Below are positions 11,020-24,185 of a DNA stretch of 64,000 bases, piece by piece. The stretch's first letter is position 1. Each line of letters begins with the position of its first letter. Made by a program: the position numbers and the translations under genes. The stretch is taken from contig JAGUCH010000003.1 of assembly GCA_019096065.1 (NCBI GenBank), forward strand, positions 1,054,001-1,118,000. The letters are read 5' to 3'. This DNA comes from Paracyclopina nana (lineage: Eukaryota; Arthropoda; Copepoda; Cyclopoida; Cyclopettidae). The notes beneath the pieces were generated by a model. That model saw only the letters and a list, made by a program, of their open reading frames with translations. It was not told the DNA's origin and did no database searches.

Positions 11020-11698
11020 CTGGTTAAAGGCTAATCGGTAAAAGGCTAATTGGTAAAAGGCTAAATGGTGTAAGGCCAATTGGCCAAAGGCTAGATTGGA
11101 GGAAGGCTAACAGAAAAAGGGCTAAATTGATAACGATACAAGAGTACAAATCATTGAATGACATCTTCTTTGATCATTGAAGTTCCAACAATGAAAATCA
11201 GCTCCATCTTTTAAATGTTGAGTGAAATAACTGTTTTTCATTTTTCTCAACATTTAAAAAAGCAGATAGCTTAGCTTTTTTACCTTAGCTTAGCTTTTTC
11301 TGGCAACATGAGAACGGCCTAAGAGTCTTGCTTACCAAGTCTTCTTATATGAGCCAAATAAAATAAAGTTAATTTCCTTGGTGACAAGAGAATCAAGTCT
11401 AGCTTATTCTCAACAAGCTAATACAGCTAAGTCAGTTTAGTCAAGACAAGGAAGTCTTTTTTGGTATTCCCAAGCTAAGCCCAAAAAAACATTTTGTGTC
11501 ACAAAAAATAATGAAACCAAGAATTAACTAGGAGAATTAAAAAAATAGGGATATGTCACTTGTGAACCAATCACTCAAAAAACATCTGCTATTGAACTTT
11601 TTTTCTTATCGCCTTTTACCAATGTAGCCTTTGGCCAATTGGCCTTTTACCAATTAGCCTTACACCAAATTGCCTTTTACTGATTAGCCTTTAACCAG
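11020..11698. mobile_element. Foldback-type element, complete copy 2 (679 bp)
   Basis: The left end starts CTGGTTAAAGGCTAATCGG and the right end finishes with the inverse, GATTAGCCTTTAACCAG. TA lies directly outside each end, as expected for a TA target duplication. Both arms (about 100 bp each) are made of 15-bp GGCTAAATGGTAAAA-like units in opposite orientation, so the terminal inverted repeats are themselves tandem repeats, as in foldback elements. The interior is AT-rich and non-coding. It shares its interior with copy 1 at 2197. Confidence 0.8.
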
Positions 11699-11702
11699 TA
11701 TA

Positions 11703-11717
11703 CCCCCCCCCCCCCCC
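11703..11717. repeat. Poly-C run (15 C)
   Basis: Fifteen consecutive C followed by GGGG, two bases outside the right-hand TA of the foldback element. Runs like this are prone to length error in assemblies. Confidence 0.9.
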
Positions 11718-13559
11718 GGGGCCTAGATGACTAGGGTACAGTTGATTTTTGGTAGGCCAACATTTATATTTGCCTTAATCTATACAGCCTTTTGCTTACT
11801 GCATCACTTGACCACACGAGAGTGGTCCAGTGGTCATAAAATTTAATTTTCGAACTTTGGGCCAAAACACTGATTTTTGAATCCGAAAGCTTGTATCACG
11901 ATTGCTTGTGACTTACAGTTCGAAGCTGTTAAACTCGATGTTGATAAAACGTATAAGTTTCACTTTTTTCACTTTTCAGGGTTTTTTGGCGTAAGAGGGC
12001 TCAGAATTTCTGGTTGGGTACAGTTCACCTCTTAGGATTCCCGCTTCCGTTTGAATGTTTACTCTCACTCCTCAGTCGTCGACTGAGTAAAGGTGAAGCT
12101 AGGAGATCACTAAGGCGCACTACACAAAAAGGAAGGACTGCAATTTAACTTCTTTTTTCAATATTAACGCACCAGCAAGGCGTTCCCTTCTGGATTGGAA
12201 GTTTTACAACACTTTTTAAGCTCTGTATACAAATCAGTTCTACACATTTTCGTTTGATTACGGCTGATTTAAAACATGAGCTACTATTTATGCAAGAAAA
12301 AAACTATCAAAAGCAAAAAGAGCTTTTCAACTTTAGAAACAATGAATTTTAAGAAAACATTGAAATGGTAATGAATATAGAGGTAACATTCGTTGCCTCG
12401 TTGCTTGCCAAAAATAAGCTGTCAAAGAACAAGACGACTTTGATAGGCTCAGTGCAGCAGCCCTCTGGAGTTGAAGCAGCCTTCGGTTATATTTGAGAGA
12501 CAGCCATCAGAAGTGTGAAATATAGCCCCGAATTTGTGCCATGTGGCTGACTGAGTGCGAATTTTGTTGAACCGCAGTTTTCGACGAAAAGCTCTTTGCT
12601 TGGTGAGTTAATTCACCCTTTTCTAAAATTAAGCCAAGGAGCTCAAAAATACATCAATTTTGACATGCTCGAGTGAACACGAGCGCGAGAGCAACGAAGA
12701 AGCTTTATTTCCGCCCGATTGTTTTGGTTGCTACCATTTGACGACATTTTGGGGCTGTAGCTTATAAATTGAAAACAAATGCACACCTGGAGGCCGAGTT
12801 TGCCCTAGGCGAATCGAAGGACACTTTTGCATATATATGCAGCTTTCTAGCCAATGACATTTTCACCTATGCATCTATGCATTAGAGCCTGGCTCTGTCA
12901 TAGTAACTGCATAAACACTCGAATTTTGCAAATAATTCTTCCTAATTTTGTTTTTATCTCAAGGAAAATATCGTAGTACTTTGTAGCTTAAAATAAACCT
13001 GTTTCTAAATTAATGAATTTATGCAACGATATTACGATGTAAAAGTTGCCTAAAAATGCCTAAATTAAATGCTTATATAGCTGAAGTAAGAAATTGGTGT
13101 AGCCTAATGATGGTTTCAAGAGCATTCAATTGATAACCTTTACAGCATGACAGCCTATGTGGTTTTTATATACTCTATAATATTAGCATGGCGAGGGAAA
13201 AAAGTACTTCTTTTATTGCTGTTCTAGCAGAATAGACGTCAATGCATTACAGTAATGATTAGTCTGCGTTACTGGCCGGATTGAGTATTGTACTGCTGTA
13301 AACAATCGAGTTTTTTTTTTGAGTCTGAGCAAATTCTCAGAATTGGAAAAAGAAGCTGTCAGTGGAGGGCTGACAAAGGAATCATCCATTTTGCAGAGAG
13401 CAATTGAGATTTTGTGGCTGGCAAAAAACGTAAGGTTTTGATTGCCTTTCTTCCCCCTGCGTGCCTAAGCTTTTGCTCTCTGCTGTAGCCGTCGTAGTGC
13501 GCGGCGTCCTCAAGCTACTGAATGAATGTTAGTTGGCCATTTGCCTTGCTTTCTTGCAG
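11718..13559. other. Intergenic, upstream of the SNRK-like kinase gene
   Basis: AT-rich and without supportable exons. A good acceptor (TTTCTTGCAG, ending 13559) lies 74 bp before the kinase start, so a non-coding 5-prime exon or a trans-splice site may be involved; the matching donor was not identified. Confidence 0.4.
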
Positions 13560-13633
13560 TGCTCGAGATCGGGTGCCAAGTTACCTGCTCTAGGTGAACT
13601 ACTAGAGATGTAACAACCTGGAAGAACGCAAGC

Positions 13634-16600
13634 ATGGAGCGGTCGGAGGGGAGAAAAAACCGAATCGGTGGCCTCAGCAAAAACCAGATGGCCGGCCTCT
13701 ACGACCTCGAGGAGACCATTGGTGAGGGCCACTATGCCGTCGTCAAGATGGCAAGACACGTGTTCACCGGGGAGAAGGTGGCGGTCAAAGTCATTGACAA
13801 AATGAAGCTGGACGCTGCTACGAGGCTCCAAATGCTACAAGTACTTTCTCATAGAACTGCTACAAAGAAAATCCTTAGAAAGTCATGTCTCTTTTGAATT
13901 TTGTAGGAAGTGCGCTTAATGAAGCTGGTGCAGCATCCCTACGTGGTGAGGCTGTACGAGGTGATTGACACGCAGACCAAGTTATATTTGGTCCTCGAGT
14001 TCGCCGACGGGGGAGACATGTACGACTACATCATGAAGCACGAGGGCGGCCTCGACGAGGCCACGGCCAAGAAATACTTCCGCCAAATCGTCACAGCCAT
14101 TCAGTATTGCCACAAGCTCCACGTGGTCCATCGAGATCTCAAGCCGGAAAACGTGGTCTTCTTTGAGAAGTTGGGCATGGTTAAACTTACAGATTTCGGG
14201 TTCAGCAACAAGTTTAACCCTGGCCAAAGGCTGCAGACCAGCTGCGGAAGCCTGGCCTACTCCGCCCCCGAAATCTTGCTGGGGGACAGCTACGATGCCC
14301 CTGCAGTCGGTATGATAATTTATTTCATGCATATGCATTTTGACGATGCTGCATCACGCTCGCGCATTATAGTCAATATCCACAGTTGATTATAAAGTTG
14401 TTGAGAGGTTTCTCCTATTTCAGACATTTGGTCGCTTGGTGTGATCCTCTACATGCTAGTCTGTGGCACGGCCCCTTTCCAGGAAGCCAATGACAGCGAA
14501 ACGCTGACCATGATCATGGACTGCAAATACTCATTTCCAAGCCACATTTCGCAGCAGTGCAAAAGGTAGATTTGTGCCTCCATGCTGCATGCCATTTGTT
14601 CATATTTTTCTTTTTTCGTGCCAGTTTGATATCGAGGATGCTGCAGAGAGAGCCAGAACTTCGCGCCAGCCTCGAGGATATCGTGAGCGACTCCTGGCTC
14701 AACGAGGATGAGTCCACCATTCGTGTGGAGGAATTGTTCCCCTTGGTCGCTAGGGAACACCTCACGGACGAGGAGCATTCCAGCGTCCTCCAAAAGATGG
14801 TCAACGGCGCCATTGCACATCGAGACGACATCATTGCGTAAGCGACCTTATGGCTTCTCCTCTTATTTTGCCATACATGAAGTCCTAGAGACGGAAACTT
14901 TTGATGTTGGGAAACTACTGTATTTGTTTTTCTGCTTGGCTGATTTGATTACCACTCCAGCATACTGGGCCTTCTAGCTTTCTTCAGTCACTAAGCTTTT
15001 TCCTCCTTCCACTATTTGCAGGGCCCTGGATAGGAACGAGTACAACCACATCACAGCCACCTATTTTTTGCTGGCTGAGCGAAAGTTGCGAGTTCAGCGG
15101 TCAGATCAACTGAAGCAAAATGCGAAAGCCAAAGGCGACAACCTGCAACAGCAAGCAAGCTTCAATGCTGTGACAGCTTCTGCTGCTGCTTTGTCGTCAT
15201 CTCCTCTGCCTCCTATATCAATCCCATTACAGGATCCATCAGCGTAAGCTTTTCATGCTGCACTATATATTTATGGTCTAGGCATGTTTGAAAGAAAAAG
15301 TTCAATCACTCTTATGCAGATGAAATGGATATTTCTGTGCGCAGAAAGTGGTCTGATTGATTGGATGCATTGATAGAATTTGCTGCTCCTGCCAGAAACC
15401 TGCTAAAATGTGCGGTTTCAATTGACAGTTGACGGAGACGCGTCGTTCTAAAAGTAGCACTGTATGCATGAGAGCAGCATGCAAAATTGATGCGGTTGGT
15501 AACTTGAGCAAACTAAAGCAATCAAAATTGATACATTGCATAGTTTATGACTCTAGTTATTTGGAATTCGTTACTGAACACTCGTTAACTAGCCCATTAA
15601 AGTCACTTCCTCGCAGAGAAGATAAAGCAGCTTATAAACGAAACTTTTTAAGCTCATTTTTTATAGCGCCATAGCCAAGTTATATGCAATAATGCTATAA
15701 GATAATCAAGAAATAATTTCAAAAAAATATTTATTCGAAAAATGCGCGAAATTGAACGGGGTTAATTTTCATAAAATTGTGAAGAAAAAGTTGCCAAGTT
15801 TTGAAATGTTTTTAAACTGTAACAATTATGCCTAGCTAAGACGCTATCTCAAATTACGCGAAGAAGTGAAATCTCCATATTTCAGGGCTTCTCGATCACT
15901 TCCGACGACATCAAACAAACGAGTAGCCTTGCCTCCCCTTTCCTCACCAATCGTGGATGCTCTGTTTTCCCCTTCGGAGGCCGCAGCCTCGCTCCGACGG
16001 AAATGCACCATAGTACAGGAAGAAGAGGAGGAGGCTGAGGACGACCTCAAAGAATCCATATCGGTATGTGATGACTCGTTCTACAAATCCAAGTTTGTGG
16101 CTGCGGAAGCTGGCGCCAACCTCGACTTGGCGCTGTGTCAAGGCGCGACCTCAACCTCAAAGCCTCTGATGATGAGCTCTAGCGATTTGGAGGCCACTCC
16201 CGCACCCTTCCCGGTTTCCTCACAAATTGGCACGGGACTCAGCCGACAAGGCAGCCTCCGTAGGTCAGAGACGTCTGGCTCAGAGTCCCCTGTGGGCTCG
16301 ATCACGCCCCCAGGATCAGCCCCATCCTCGAGTCAAGGCTCGCCCGCTAGATACAAGCCCGGTGTCAACCGAAAGTTGAACTCTAATCTAGTACTGAACC
16401 AAATCCACGAGGAGGCCGAAGTCGACCTCGTGGACAATTTCCCCTCGACCTCGGCCGGGGCTGCAGTGATGAGGAGGATCGAGCAACGGCGCCGCATGAA
16501 ACTGCACAAGGCCAGAACAACCTCCTGCTCGAGTTCTGAGGCCAGTGACGAAGAGGGCGGCCCCTCATCCGAGGCAAATCGAAGGCCACTGCGGCCAGAG

Positions 16601-17576
16601 AAGACCCCGACTCCACCTCCCTTGGGCAAAGATCCTCATGAAGACTCGAGTGATAATGATCCGTCGGGTGCCGCGTCAGGAGATGCTGGAGGCCGCGGAG
16701 GTCACTACTACAAAGTCTCTAGAGCCGCCTCGGCTTCCTCAAATAGTCAAGCAACAACCAAGGGGTCACAGAGCGGCCCCCAAGAAAGCCAGGAGATGTG
16801 TGACGACCTCGGAGGAGGTCGAGTCATGGCCTCTGCAGCGAGACGTCACCGTCCTCTCCGCGTACGTCAGTCTCGCAGCCTCAATCGCATCAGTGAACTT
16901 CACGTTGTTGCTGATTTCTCTGGGAACGAGGACATGCTGACAAAGTACTTGGAGGCCAAGACGAGGTCACGTGATGACTCTCTGACCTCGAGTGATGGCG
17001 AATTCGACGTCGTGCAGCAGCCCCCACGACCCCGGTCGAAGGTGAATTTGAGGCTGCTCGAGCAAAGGCTCAACAAGATACAAGAGGAAGTGAATAACGC
17101 CAAAAACGAGGTAGCTTTAACTATAAATGTTTAGGTACATTTTTTTAACTATATGGATTTTTAAGGCTTTGTTCCAAGAAGAGGCCATGAGCTGCACCGA
17201 GATGGAGATCAGCCGCAACGGCACAATTGATTACAACCAGACAATGGTGGAAGATAAGGAGAACAAAGACAGTTCTTCCACCAAGAGTGAAGCCATTCGA
17301 GGCCGAAGGCCCACTCAGCCCAAGTTGCATAGGGCTCATTCCTGTGGCTCCCTCTTCAGCCTTAAGGAGCGTGCACTGCTCAGGAAGAAGTTGAGCAGTC
17401 ACGTGACTGCGGCCTTTTGGGACATCCTCAGCCAATCTGCAGCCTCAGCTGTCTCGGCATCTGAGGCCGCTGAGGTCATCATCAAGCCTCCTCCTGCGTC
17501 TGACCTGACCATAGCCTTGAATGCGAATCCTTTGTCGGTCATCCAGGGGACGTCACGATGCTGCAACCTTTGCTGA
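13634..17576 (+). CDS. SNRK: SNF-related serine/threonine kinase (SNRK-like), 7 exons
   Basis: Exons: 13634-13840, 13907-14309, 14424-14565, 14625-14837, 15022-15243, 15886-17110, 17166-17576; phases fit and give 940 residues. The N-terminal kinase domain (about 22-275) has the glycine loop (GEGHYAVVK), the catalytic Lys in [19 protein letters not shown] in [10 protein letters not shown], and an activation segment [12 protein letters not shown] whose Thr is the LKB1 site in this kinase family. A UBA-like region follows ([14 protein letters not shown] to ERKLRVQ), as in SNRK of the AMPK-related group. The remaining 600 residues are Ser-, Glu- and Pro-rich and probably disordered, with a short conserved-looking Arg/Ser patch ([19 protein letters not shown]). 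SNRK proteins act in metabolic and stress signalling after LKB1 activation. It is longer than human SNRK (about 765), all of it in the tail. Confidence 0.93.
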
Positions 17577-18563
17577 TCGTAAGCCAGAGCCAAAAGCAAA
17601 ATGCGACCGAGGAAAAGTAATGTGTGGCGGCCCCCTTAAAAAAGAAAGTGAAAACTTACAAACTACATCATCATAAACTACTACTACAGCAACAACAATA
17701 GAAGAGCTTGAAAAATTAGATAATTTTTGTAGGGAGATTCCACATTTGCTTTAGCATACGCGACATTTATTTTCTGGAAACACAAAAAATACAACTATAC
17801 ATAAAGTAACGAGCCCTCCCTTATAACTATTGTCAGAAATGAACGGCTCCCATATATATGTTGAAGAAAACCTACTGCAACTGCAAGAATCGTGAACTTG
17901 CTCGTCTAACCAAAACAGTTTATTGATCACTATCCCAATCACATTACTACTTCGATGATAATATTTTAAAAGCCACAGCAGGTAAAGTATATGTATACCT
18001 TTGTACGCAATTAGGAAAATAAAAGATATGATATGTTATTATGCGGCTGCTTCAAACTGTGGGCAACATTACACAGATAGCCCCAAGGAGCTCGCGTGAG
18101 CTATATCAGGTTTTCCAGCTCTTTTTCACCTGCTGTGCCTGGGGTGAGATCGAGGGTAGTAACCCAACTTTAACTGCAATTTCACGCTCTCTTGCATAGA
18201 AAAGAGCGTGTCTATTTCGTAGCATTCGTCATTTTTAATCATCATTAAGTTGTTGGTTTTTAAGAATTAAGACAGTTCACTGGCACGCAAAATTCTTATG
18301 CCTCACCAATCAATATCTATAAAGCTCTATTGTGATGGAACCAATAGAGGGCAATTTGTTAAATTGAGCTTGCAGAATTATTGGGCGCTATAGCTATCAG
18401 CTCTTACAACGCAAGCTCATCCAAGTGAGTCAATAATAAGTGGATAGAGAGTTTTTGGAAAAGAATCATCCCAGGTAGCAGAAGAAGGTTTTTGTATAGT
18501 ACAGTAGTGCAATGGCAGCGGTTGCAGCAGCAACACTGCGTTAAGATTATAAAACGTGAAAAG
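17577..18563. other. Intergenic between the SNRK and NPC1 genes
   Basis: AT-rich, with no gene or clear regulatory motif. It must contain the SNRK 3-prime UTR and the NPC1 promoter. No obvious AATAAA lies close to the SNRK stop. Confidence 0.4.
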
Positions 18564-21500
18564 ATGGCTAATATACATAGTGTCACTCTTTTGGCCTTGG
18601 CTGCCTTAATTGGCCACTCAAGTGGCAACTGTGTTTGGTACGATTCTTGTGGGCAAGATCCGGAGTATAACGATGGAGCACATGGTCTCAATTGTGTCTA
18701 TAATGGCCCTCCAGGTACCATTACATTGAAAAATTATGCAACCAAATTTGTGGAAATCATGTATGGTGATTTTTTCAGTTGAAACTACCGACAGTGAAAT
18801 GATTGGGATGATCAAAGAGGTTTGTCCTCACCTCCTGATGGAATTTGGTCAAGATGGGATGGAAAGCAGACAGATTGCCCTATGCTGTGCCAAAGGTCAA
18901 GTGCAAAGTTTCATAGAGCAGAATGAGCTTCCTTCTGCCATATTAGGTCGTTGCCCCACGTGTCTGTACAACTTCAAAAGGTTGATTTGTGACTTGATGT
19001 GTCATCCAGGTAAGCTAATTAATTAATGGAAAAAATGACCTTTAATTTTGTGTGTGTGTGTGGATATGTAGAGCAAGCCAACTTTCTGAATGCGTCTCAA
19101 ATCGTGACAAATGAAGAGTCTGGCAAGGACATGATTAAAGTGCTGGATTACCACGTCTCTGATGCCTATGCTGCCAAGGTGTATGAAAGCTGCGCTGATG
19201 TGGTCAATCCGAGCACATCTGGATCGGTGATGGACCTGCTTTGTGGCCCTTGGGGTGGAGCGTTGTGCTCTCCCAAGAGATTATTGGATTACCTAGGCAG
19301 TATTTCGAATGGATATGCCCCATTTCAAATCAACTATTTTCTTCATGCCAACAATGATTCCACGCTCATCCAGCCGCATAATCCCCCAGTAATTCCGTGC
19401 CATCTTGAAGCTTTGCCTGGTAACATAAATAATATTAAACCAGAATATGGAAAAAAATATGCTTTTAACTTTTAAGGGCTGGGAAGCTGCTCTTGCACCG
19501 ATTGCGAAAAAGCGTGTGCTCCGCCTGATTTCACACCTTTTAAAAAGTATCCATTTGGTATTATTGACAATATCGAATATTGGACAATTCTGGTCAGTGT
19601 TAGCTGTGCAAGTGTCATTGCTGCTGGTTTGGTAGTCTACGTCCTGGTGAAGAAGTGCTCGGCCAAATCGAAAATTGCCCCCTACAGCAATGATCGCAAA
19701 GAGTTGGGCAGATCTAATGTCAATCAAGAGCTTGTTGATGAGGGCATTGGTGCCAAAGTGGATGCCTGGATGGTCTACTTGTTCACCAGCATTGCCTTGG
19801 TTTCAGCCAAGCATCCTTCAAAAGTACTCGTTGGCATGCTTGTTTTAGCAGTTGTGCTTAGCACTGGAATCTCCCAGCTAAGGTACTTTTTCAATATCTC
19901 TAGACTTTTTTATAGAAAAAAATTAAAAGATGCTTTATTATTGTCGACATTACAAGTCAATTTGCAGGGAATTGTGCATAAAATTGCATTCTCTCTTATC
20001 TAATATTCAATGCAATTTTAAGTCAAATCAAATAATTTTGGTAAAATAAATTATTTTACCTAGAATCAAATAATTTTATCTAGAATCAAATAATTTTATC
20101 TTGAATCAAATAATTTTATCTAAAATCAAATTTTTTTTTACCAAGAATCTAATAATTTTTGTCCAATATCAAATAATTTTATCTAGAATCAATTAATTTT
20201 ATCAAGAATCAAATAATGTTATCTAGAATCAAATAATTTTAACTAAAACAAATACTTTTCTATAAAATCAGATAATTTTATATAAAATCAAATAATTTTT
20301 TGTAAAATCAATCAATTTTTTCTAAAATCAAATAATTTATCTAAAATCAAATAATTTATCTAAAATCAAATAATTATTCTAAAATCAAATAATTTATCTA
20401 AAATCAAATAATTTATCTAAAATCAAATAATTTTAAGTAAAACACATAATTTTCTCAAAAATCAGACAATGGTATAAAAAATCAAATATTTTTATCTAAA
20501 ATCAAATAATTTCACCTAAAATCAAATAATTTCACCTAAAATCAAATAATTTCACCTAAAATCAAATAATTTCACCTAAAATCAAGTATTTTCATCAAAA
20601 ATGATGCTAAAATACACGGAAAGCATTCATTTTATGGAGAGTTTAGAGGAACCTGAGAAAGATACTAGAAAATAAGGAGAGCTCTGTGAAAGCTGCAAAA
20701 GATCTTAAACTGCATGGAGATTGTGTAAAATGCAGAGCGGTTATATACGCTGAAAATTTTCAGTCTTGTTAACCTTTGGGTTAGGGTTACGTTATATGCA
20801 TATATTTTTTTCGTAGGCTGACCATTGATCCAATTGAATTATGGGCTGCACCAGAGAGTCGATCCAGAATCGAAAAAACCTTCTTTGACGAGACCTTCAG
20901 GCCATTTTATAGGGCTGAGCAAGTCATCATACGAGCAATGGGTGAACCCTTCAACTACACTGACTTGTTTGGCAATGATGTGACTTTTGGGCCAGTCTTT
21001 CAAAAGGATTTCTTGCTAGCTTTGCTAGACCTGCAAAAAGCCATTGAAGATATCCAAACTCCCAGTGGCTTAAAGCTAGTTGATGTGAGTAACAGATAAC
21101 TAAAATTACCCTTGAAAATCATATTTTACCCCCCATTTTTCAGGTTTGCAGTAAGCCTTTGTTGCCTAGTAGCTCTGCTTGCAACATCCAGAATATTTGG
21201 GCATATTGGCAAGATGATGTGGCCAACTTTGAAGCAACTGGCGTGAACCCCCAATCCGGACATCTGGATACATACTTGGACCATTTTCTGCTCTGTGCCA
21301 GAAATCCCACCTTGCCCAAAGACCAGACTGCCATGGCCCAACCCTGCATGTCAAGTGGGGGCATTCCCGTCCAGCCTTTTTTCGGTCTTGGAGGATTCCC
21401 CCAAAAAGAATACAGAGGCATAATTAGAATAATATAGGGATGAGCAAAGTAATTAACTATTTGGACTTTATATAGAGGCCACAGCCGCGGTGATGACCAT

Positions 21501-24040
21501 TCTGTTGGACAACTTCGACCACAGGAGTGGCAACGAGGAGCAATTGAGAAATCTTGCAAAAGCCAGAGAATGGGAGCTGGCTTTTGTGCATTTCATGGAG
21601 AATTATGCAGAGGCGCACAATGTCTCCCACCTCTTCGACTTGGCTTTCAACGCAGAACGTTCCATAGAGGATGAGCTGGAGAGGGAAACCTCTGGGGATG
21701 TGGACACTGTGGCCATTTCATATGCAATTATGGTCCTTTACATCATTCTGGCTCTTGGCAGGCTCACAAGGTAATACAAAGCCACTTTACAAAAGGACAT
21801 GCCAATTTTGCCTTATTCCTTCTTCAGCTGGAAGAGATTTTTCATAGAAGGAAAACTGAGCTTGTCTTTGGCTGGAGTGATCCTCGTTTTACTCTCAGTG
21901 ACAGCCTCCATTGGCATGTTTGGGTATGCCCAATTACCAGCCACGCTGATCATATTTGAAATCCTGCCTTTTCTGGTCTTGGCTGTTGGAGTCGACAACA
22001 TTTTCATCATGGTGGATGCTTTTCAGAAAACACCCAAAGTTGGAGCCGAGGATGATGATGCATTTTTGGCAAGGGTCATTGGTGAAGTTGCTCCATCCAT
22101 GTTCGTCTCATCTGCAGCTCAGGTAATCATCCAATCTTGACTCAATTTGACTTGACGATTGCATTGATGATTTCAGGCCACTGCATTCTTCCTTGGGGCT
22201 TTGTCAGACATGCCCGCAGTTCGAGCTTTTGCACTGTATGCAGCCGGATCTCTGAGCATCAACTTTGTCATGCAAATCACGTGCTTCGTCTCCCTTATGA
22301 GCCTCGATCACAAGCGATTGCAAAAGGGCTCTTTTGATGTTCTTTGCTGCTTTCAAGGATCTCCGTCCAGTGACTCACTCCAACCTGGGCTCATTCAAGG
22401 GTATGTTAGAACATGAACAAAAATTAACTGTGAATGACTCAACAACTCCTCTTAGGTTCATTGAGAAAGTCTATGTTCCAACCCTGTTTAAATCCTGGTG
22501 CAGAGTTCTGGTCGTGGTCATTTTTGCCGCATGGCTCACCAGCTCAATTGTGGTCATTCCCAAGATTGAAATTGGCCTCGACCAGGAAATTGCCATGCCT
22601 GATGGCTCGCACGTTCTCAAGTATTTTACCCATTTAAAGTCCTACCTGTCGGTCGGCCCACCTGTCTACTTTGTCCTGAACAACACAAATCACAAACTAG
22701 ACCTGTCAAATCCCCAAGTTCAAAACAAGCTTTGCGGTGGGCAAGGATGCAATCCTGACTCCCTGCAATCTCAAATCAAGCTGTGGAGCAAAAAACCCAA
22801 CGTGACATACATTGGAAGTCCGGCTCAATCCTGGATAGACGACTACTTTGGATGGAGCAAGGATTGCTGCCAATCATTCAAGGCTGATGGGACCTTTTGC
22901 CCTTCAGGCTACGTAGATCCCAATGATGCGTCCTCATCATCTGGGGATTATGGGGACTATGGAAATTATGGGGACTATGGAGACTATGGAGATTTTGGCA
23001 GCGATGACAAGAAAGGCTGCGAGCCCTGCTCCACGAGGAAAAAGACAAGGCCGGATTCTGAGGCCTTTAAAGGCCATATTCAATGGTTCCTCTCGGATGT
23101 GCCAGGAACTGCTTGTCCCAAGGGAGGGAAAGCAGCCTATAGTGATGGAGTCGTTACCAACTCCAATATGTCTGTGGGAGCTAGCAACTTTTTTGCCTTC
23201 CACACTGTGCTCAAGTCCTCTGAGGACTACTACGAAGCCCTTCGATGGGCTCGAAGGCTGGCCCAGAATATCACTGACATGATCAACAGAGATGAGCCAG
23301 ATCCATCCAATCATGTGGTCGTTTTTCCATACTCGATCTTTTATGTGTTTTATGAGCAATACCTCACCATGGTGGAAGACACTGCGAGAAGCTTGGGAAT
23401 TTCACTCAGTGCAGTATTCTGTGTCACATTCCTACTGGGAGGCTTGGACGTAAAAACTGCAGTCATCACCACTTTGACTATAATCCTAATTTTAGTAAGT
23501 CCATTCTGCAGAAAAAAGAAAGTTCTGGTATTCAACTTCACCTTTAGGTCAACTTGATTGGCATGATGTATTGGTGGTCAATTTCATTGAATGCAATATC
23601 TTTGGTGAACTTGGTGATGGCCAGTGGCATCAGTGTAGAATTTTGCTCGCACATTATCCGAGATTTTGCACTGAGCAAAAAAACTGTGAGTCCTTTTGAA
23701 ATTCTGGCTTAACTTGTATTATTAAAAATTCTTCTGCATTTTTAGAACAATATGGAGAGAGCTCAAGACACAGTGATCAACATGGGAGCAGTTTTGTTCT
23801 CGGGAATTCATGTTACCAACTTTTTAGGCGTGATTGTGCTAGCTTTTGCCAAGTGAGTTTCCAATGCCATAACTATCTTTTCATGGTTTCATGACACAAC
23901 ATTTTCTTTTCAGGTCACAAATATTCAACATTTTCTACTTTAGAATGTACCTAGGCATTGTGCTCATTGGAGCCGTGCATGGACTTGTTCTTTTGCCTGT
24001 ACTGCTATCATACTGGGGCCCTGACCCAAAATACAATTAG
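18564..24040 (+). CDS. NPC1: NPC1-type intracellular cholesterol transporter, 13 exons
   Basis: Exons: 18564-18714, 18779-19009, 19072-19419, 19477-19882, 20817-21084, 21144-21417, 21476-21770, 21828-22122, 22177-22400, 22456-23494, 23548-23685, 23746-23852, 23914-24040; 1300 residues, in phase throughout. A signal peptide ([15 protein letters not shown]) precedes the Cys-rich NPC1 N-domain ([26 protein letters not shown], then [10 protein letters not shown]). The sterol-sensing domain follows ([40 protein letters not shown]), then a second luminal domain and the C-terminal RND permease half ([24 protein letters not shown]). It would move cholesterol out of late endosomes or lysosomes. Oddities: one intron begins with GC (21418) instead of GT; an acidic GDYGDYG insert occupies the second luminal loop; and the protein stops soon after the last membrane segment (GPDPKYN), without the dileucine LLNF tail of vertebrate NPC1. 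The start was chosen for its signal peptide; an upstream in-frame ATG exists at 18492. Confidence 0.95.
20010..20595. repeat. AT-rich tandem repeat in an NPC1 intron (about 20-bp unit)
   Basis: About 28 degenerate copies of a TAAAATCAAATAATTTTATC-like unit. They fill most of the only long intron (934 bp) of an otherwise short-intron gene, so the intron probably grew by repeat expansion. Confidence 0.85.
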
Positions 24041-24061
24041 CTAGATATTTTCCAGAAATTC

Positions 24062-24067
24062 AATAAA
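24062..24067 (+). terminator. Poly(A) signal of NPC1
   Basis: AATAAA 22 bp after the NPC1 stop, in the 145-bp gap before the stop of the convergent PRPF18 gene. Confidence 0.65.
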
Positions 24068-24185
24068 AATACTCATGGTACAAATTATCTTTTAGTCCAG
24101 ACATGACAACGTGATAGTCTGAATAATTGCCTTAACGAGCCAAAATTGTCAAAAAATACTATTTGTATAAGAAAGGAAAGTATAT

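Noticed and set aside
18492-18563. Upstream start for NPC1 at 18492
   Set aside because: It would put 24 non-hydrophobic residues before the signal peptide; the start at 18564 fits better.
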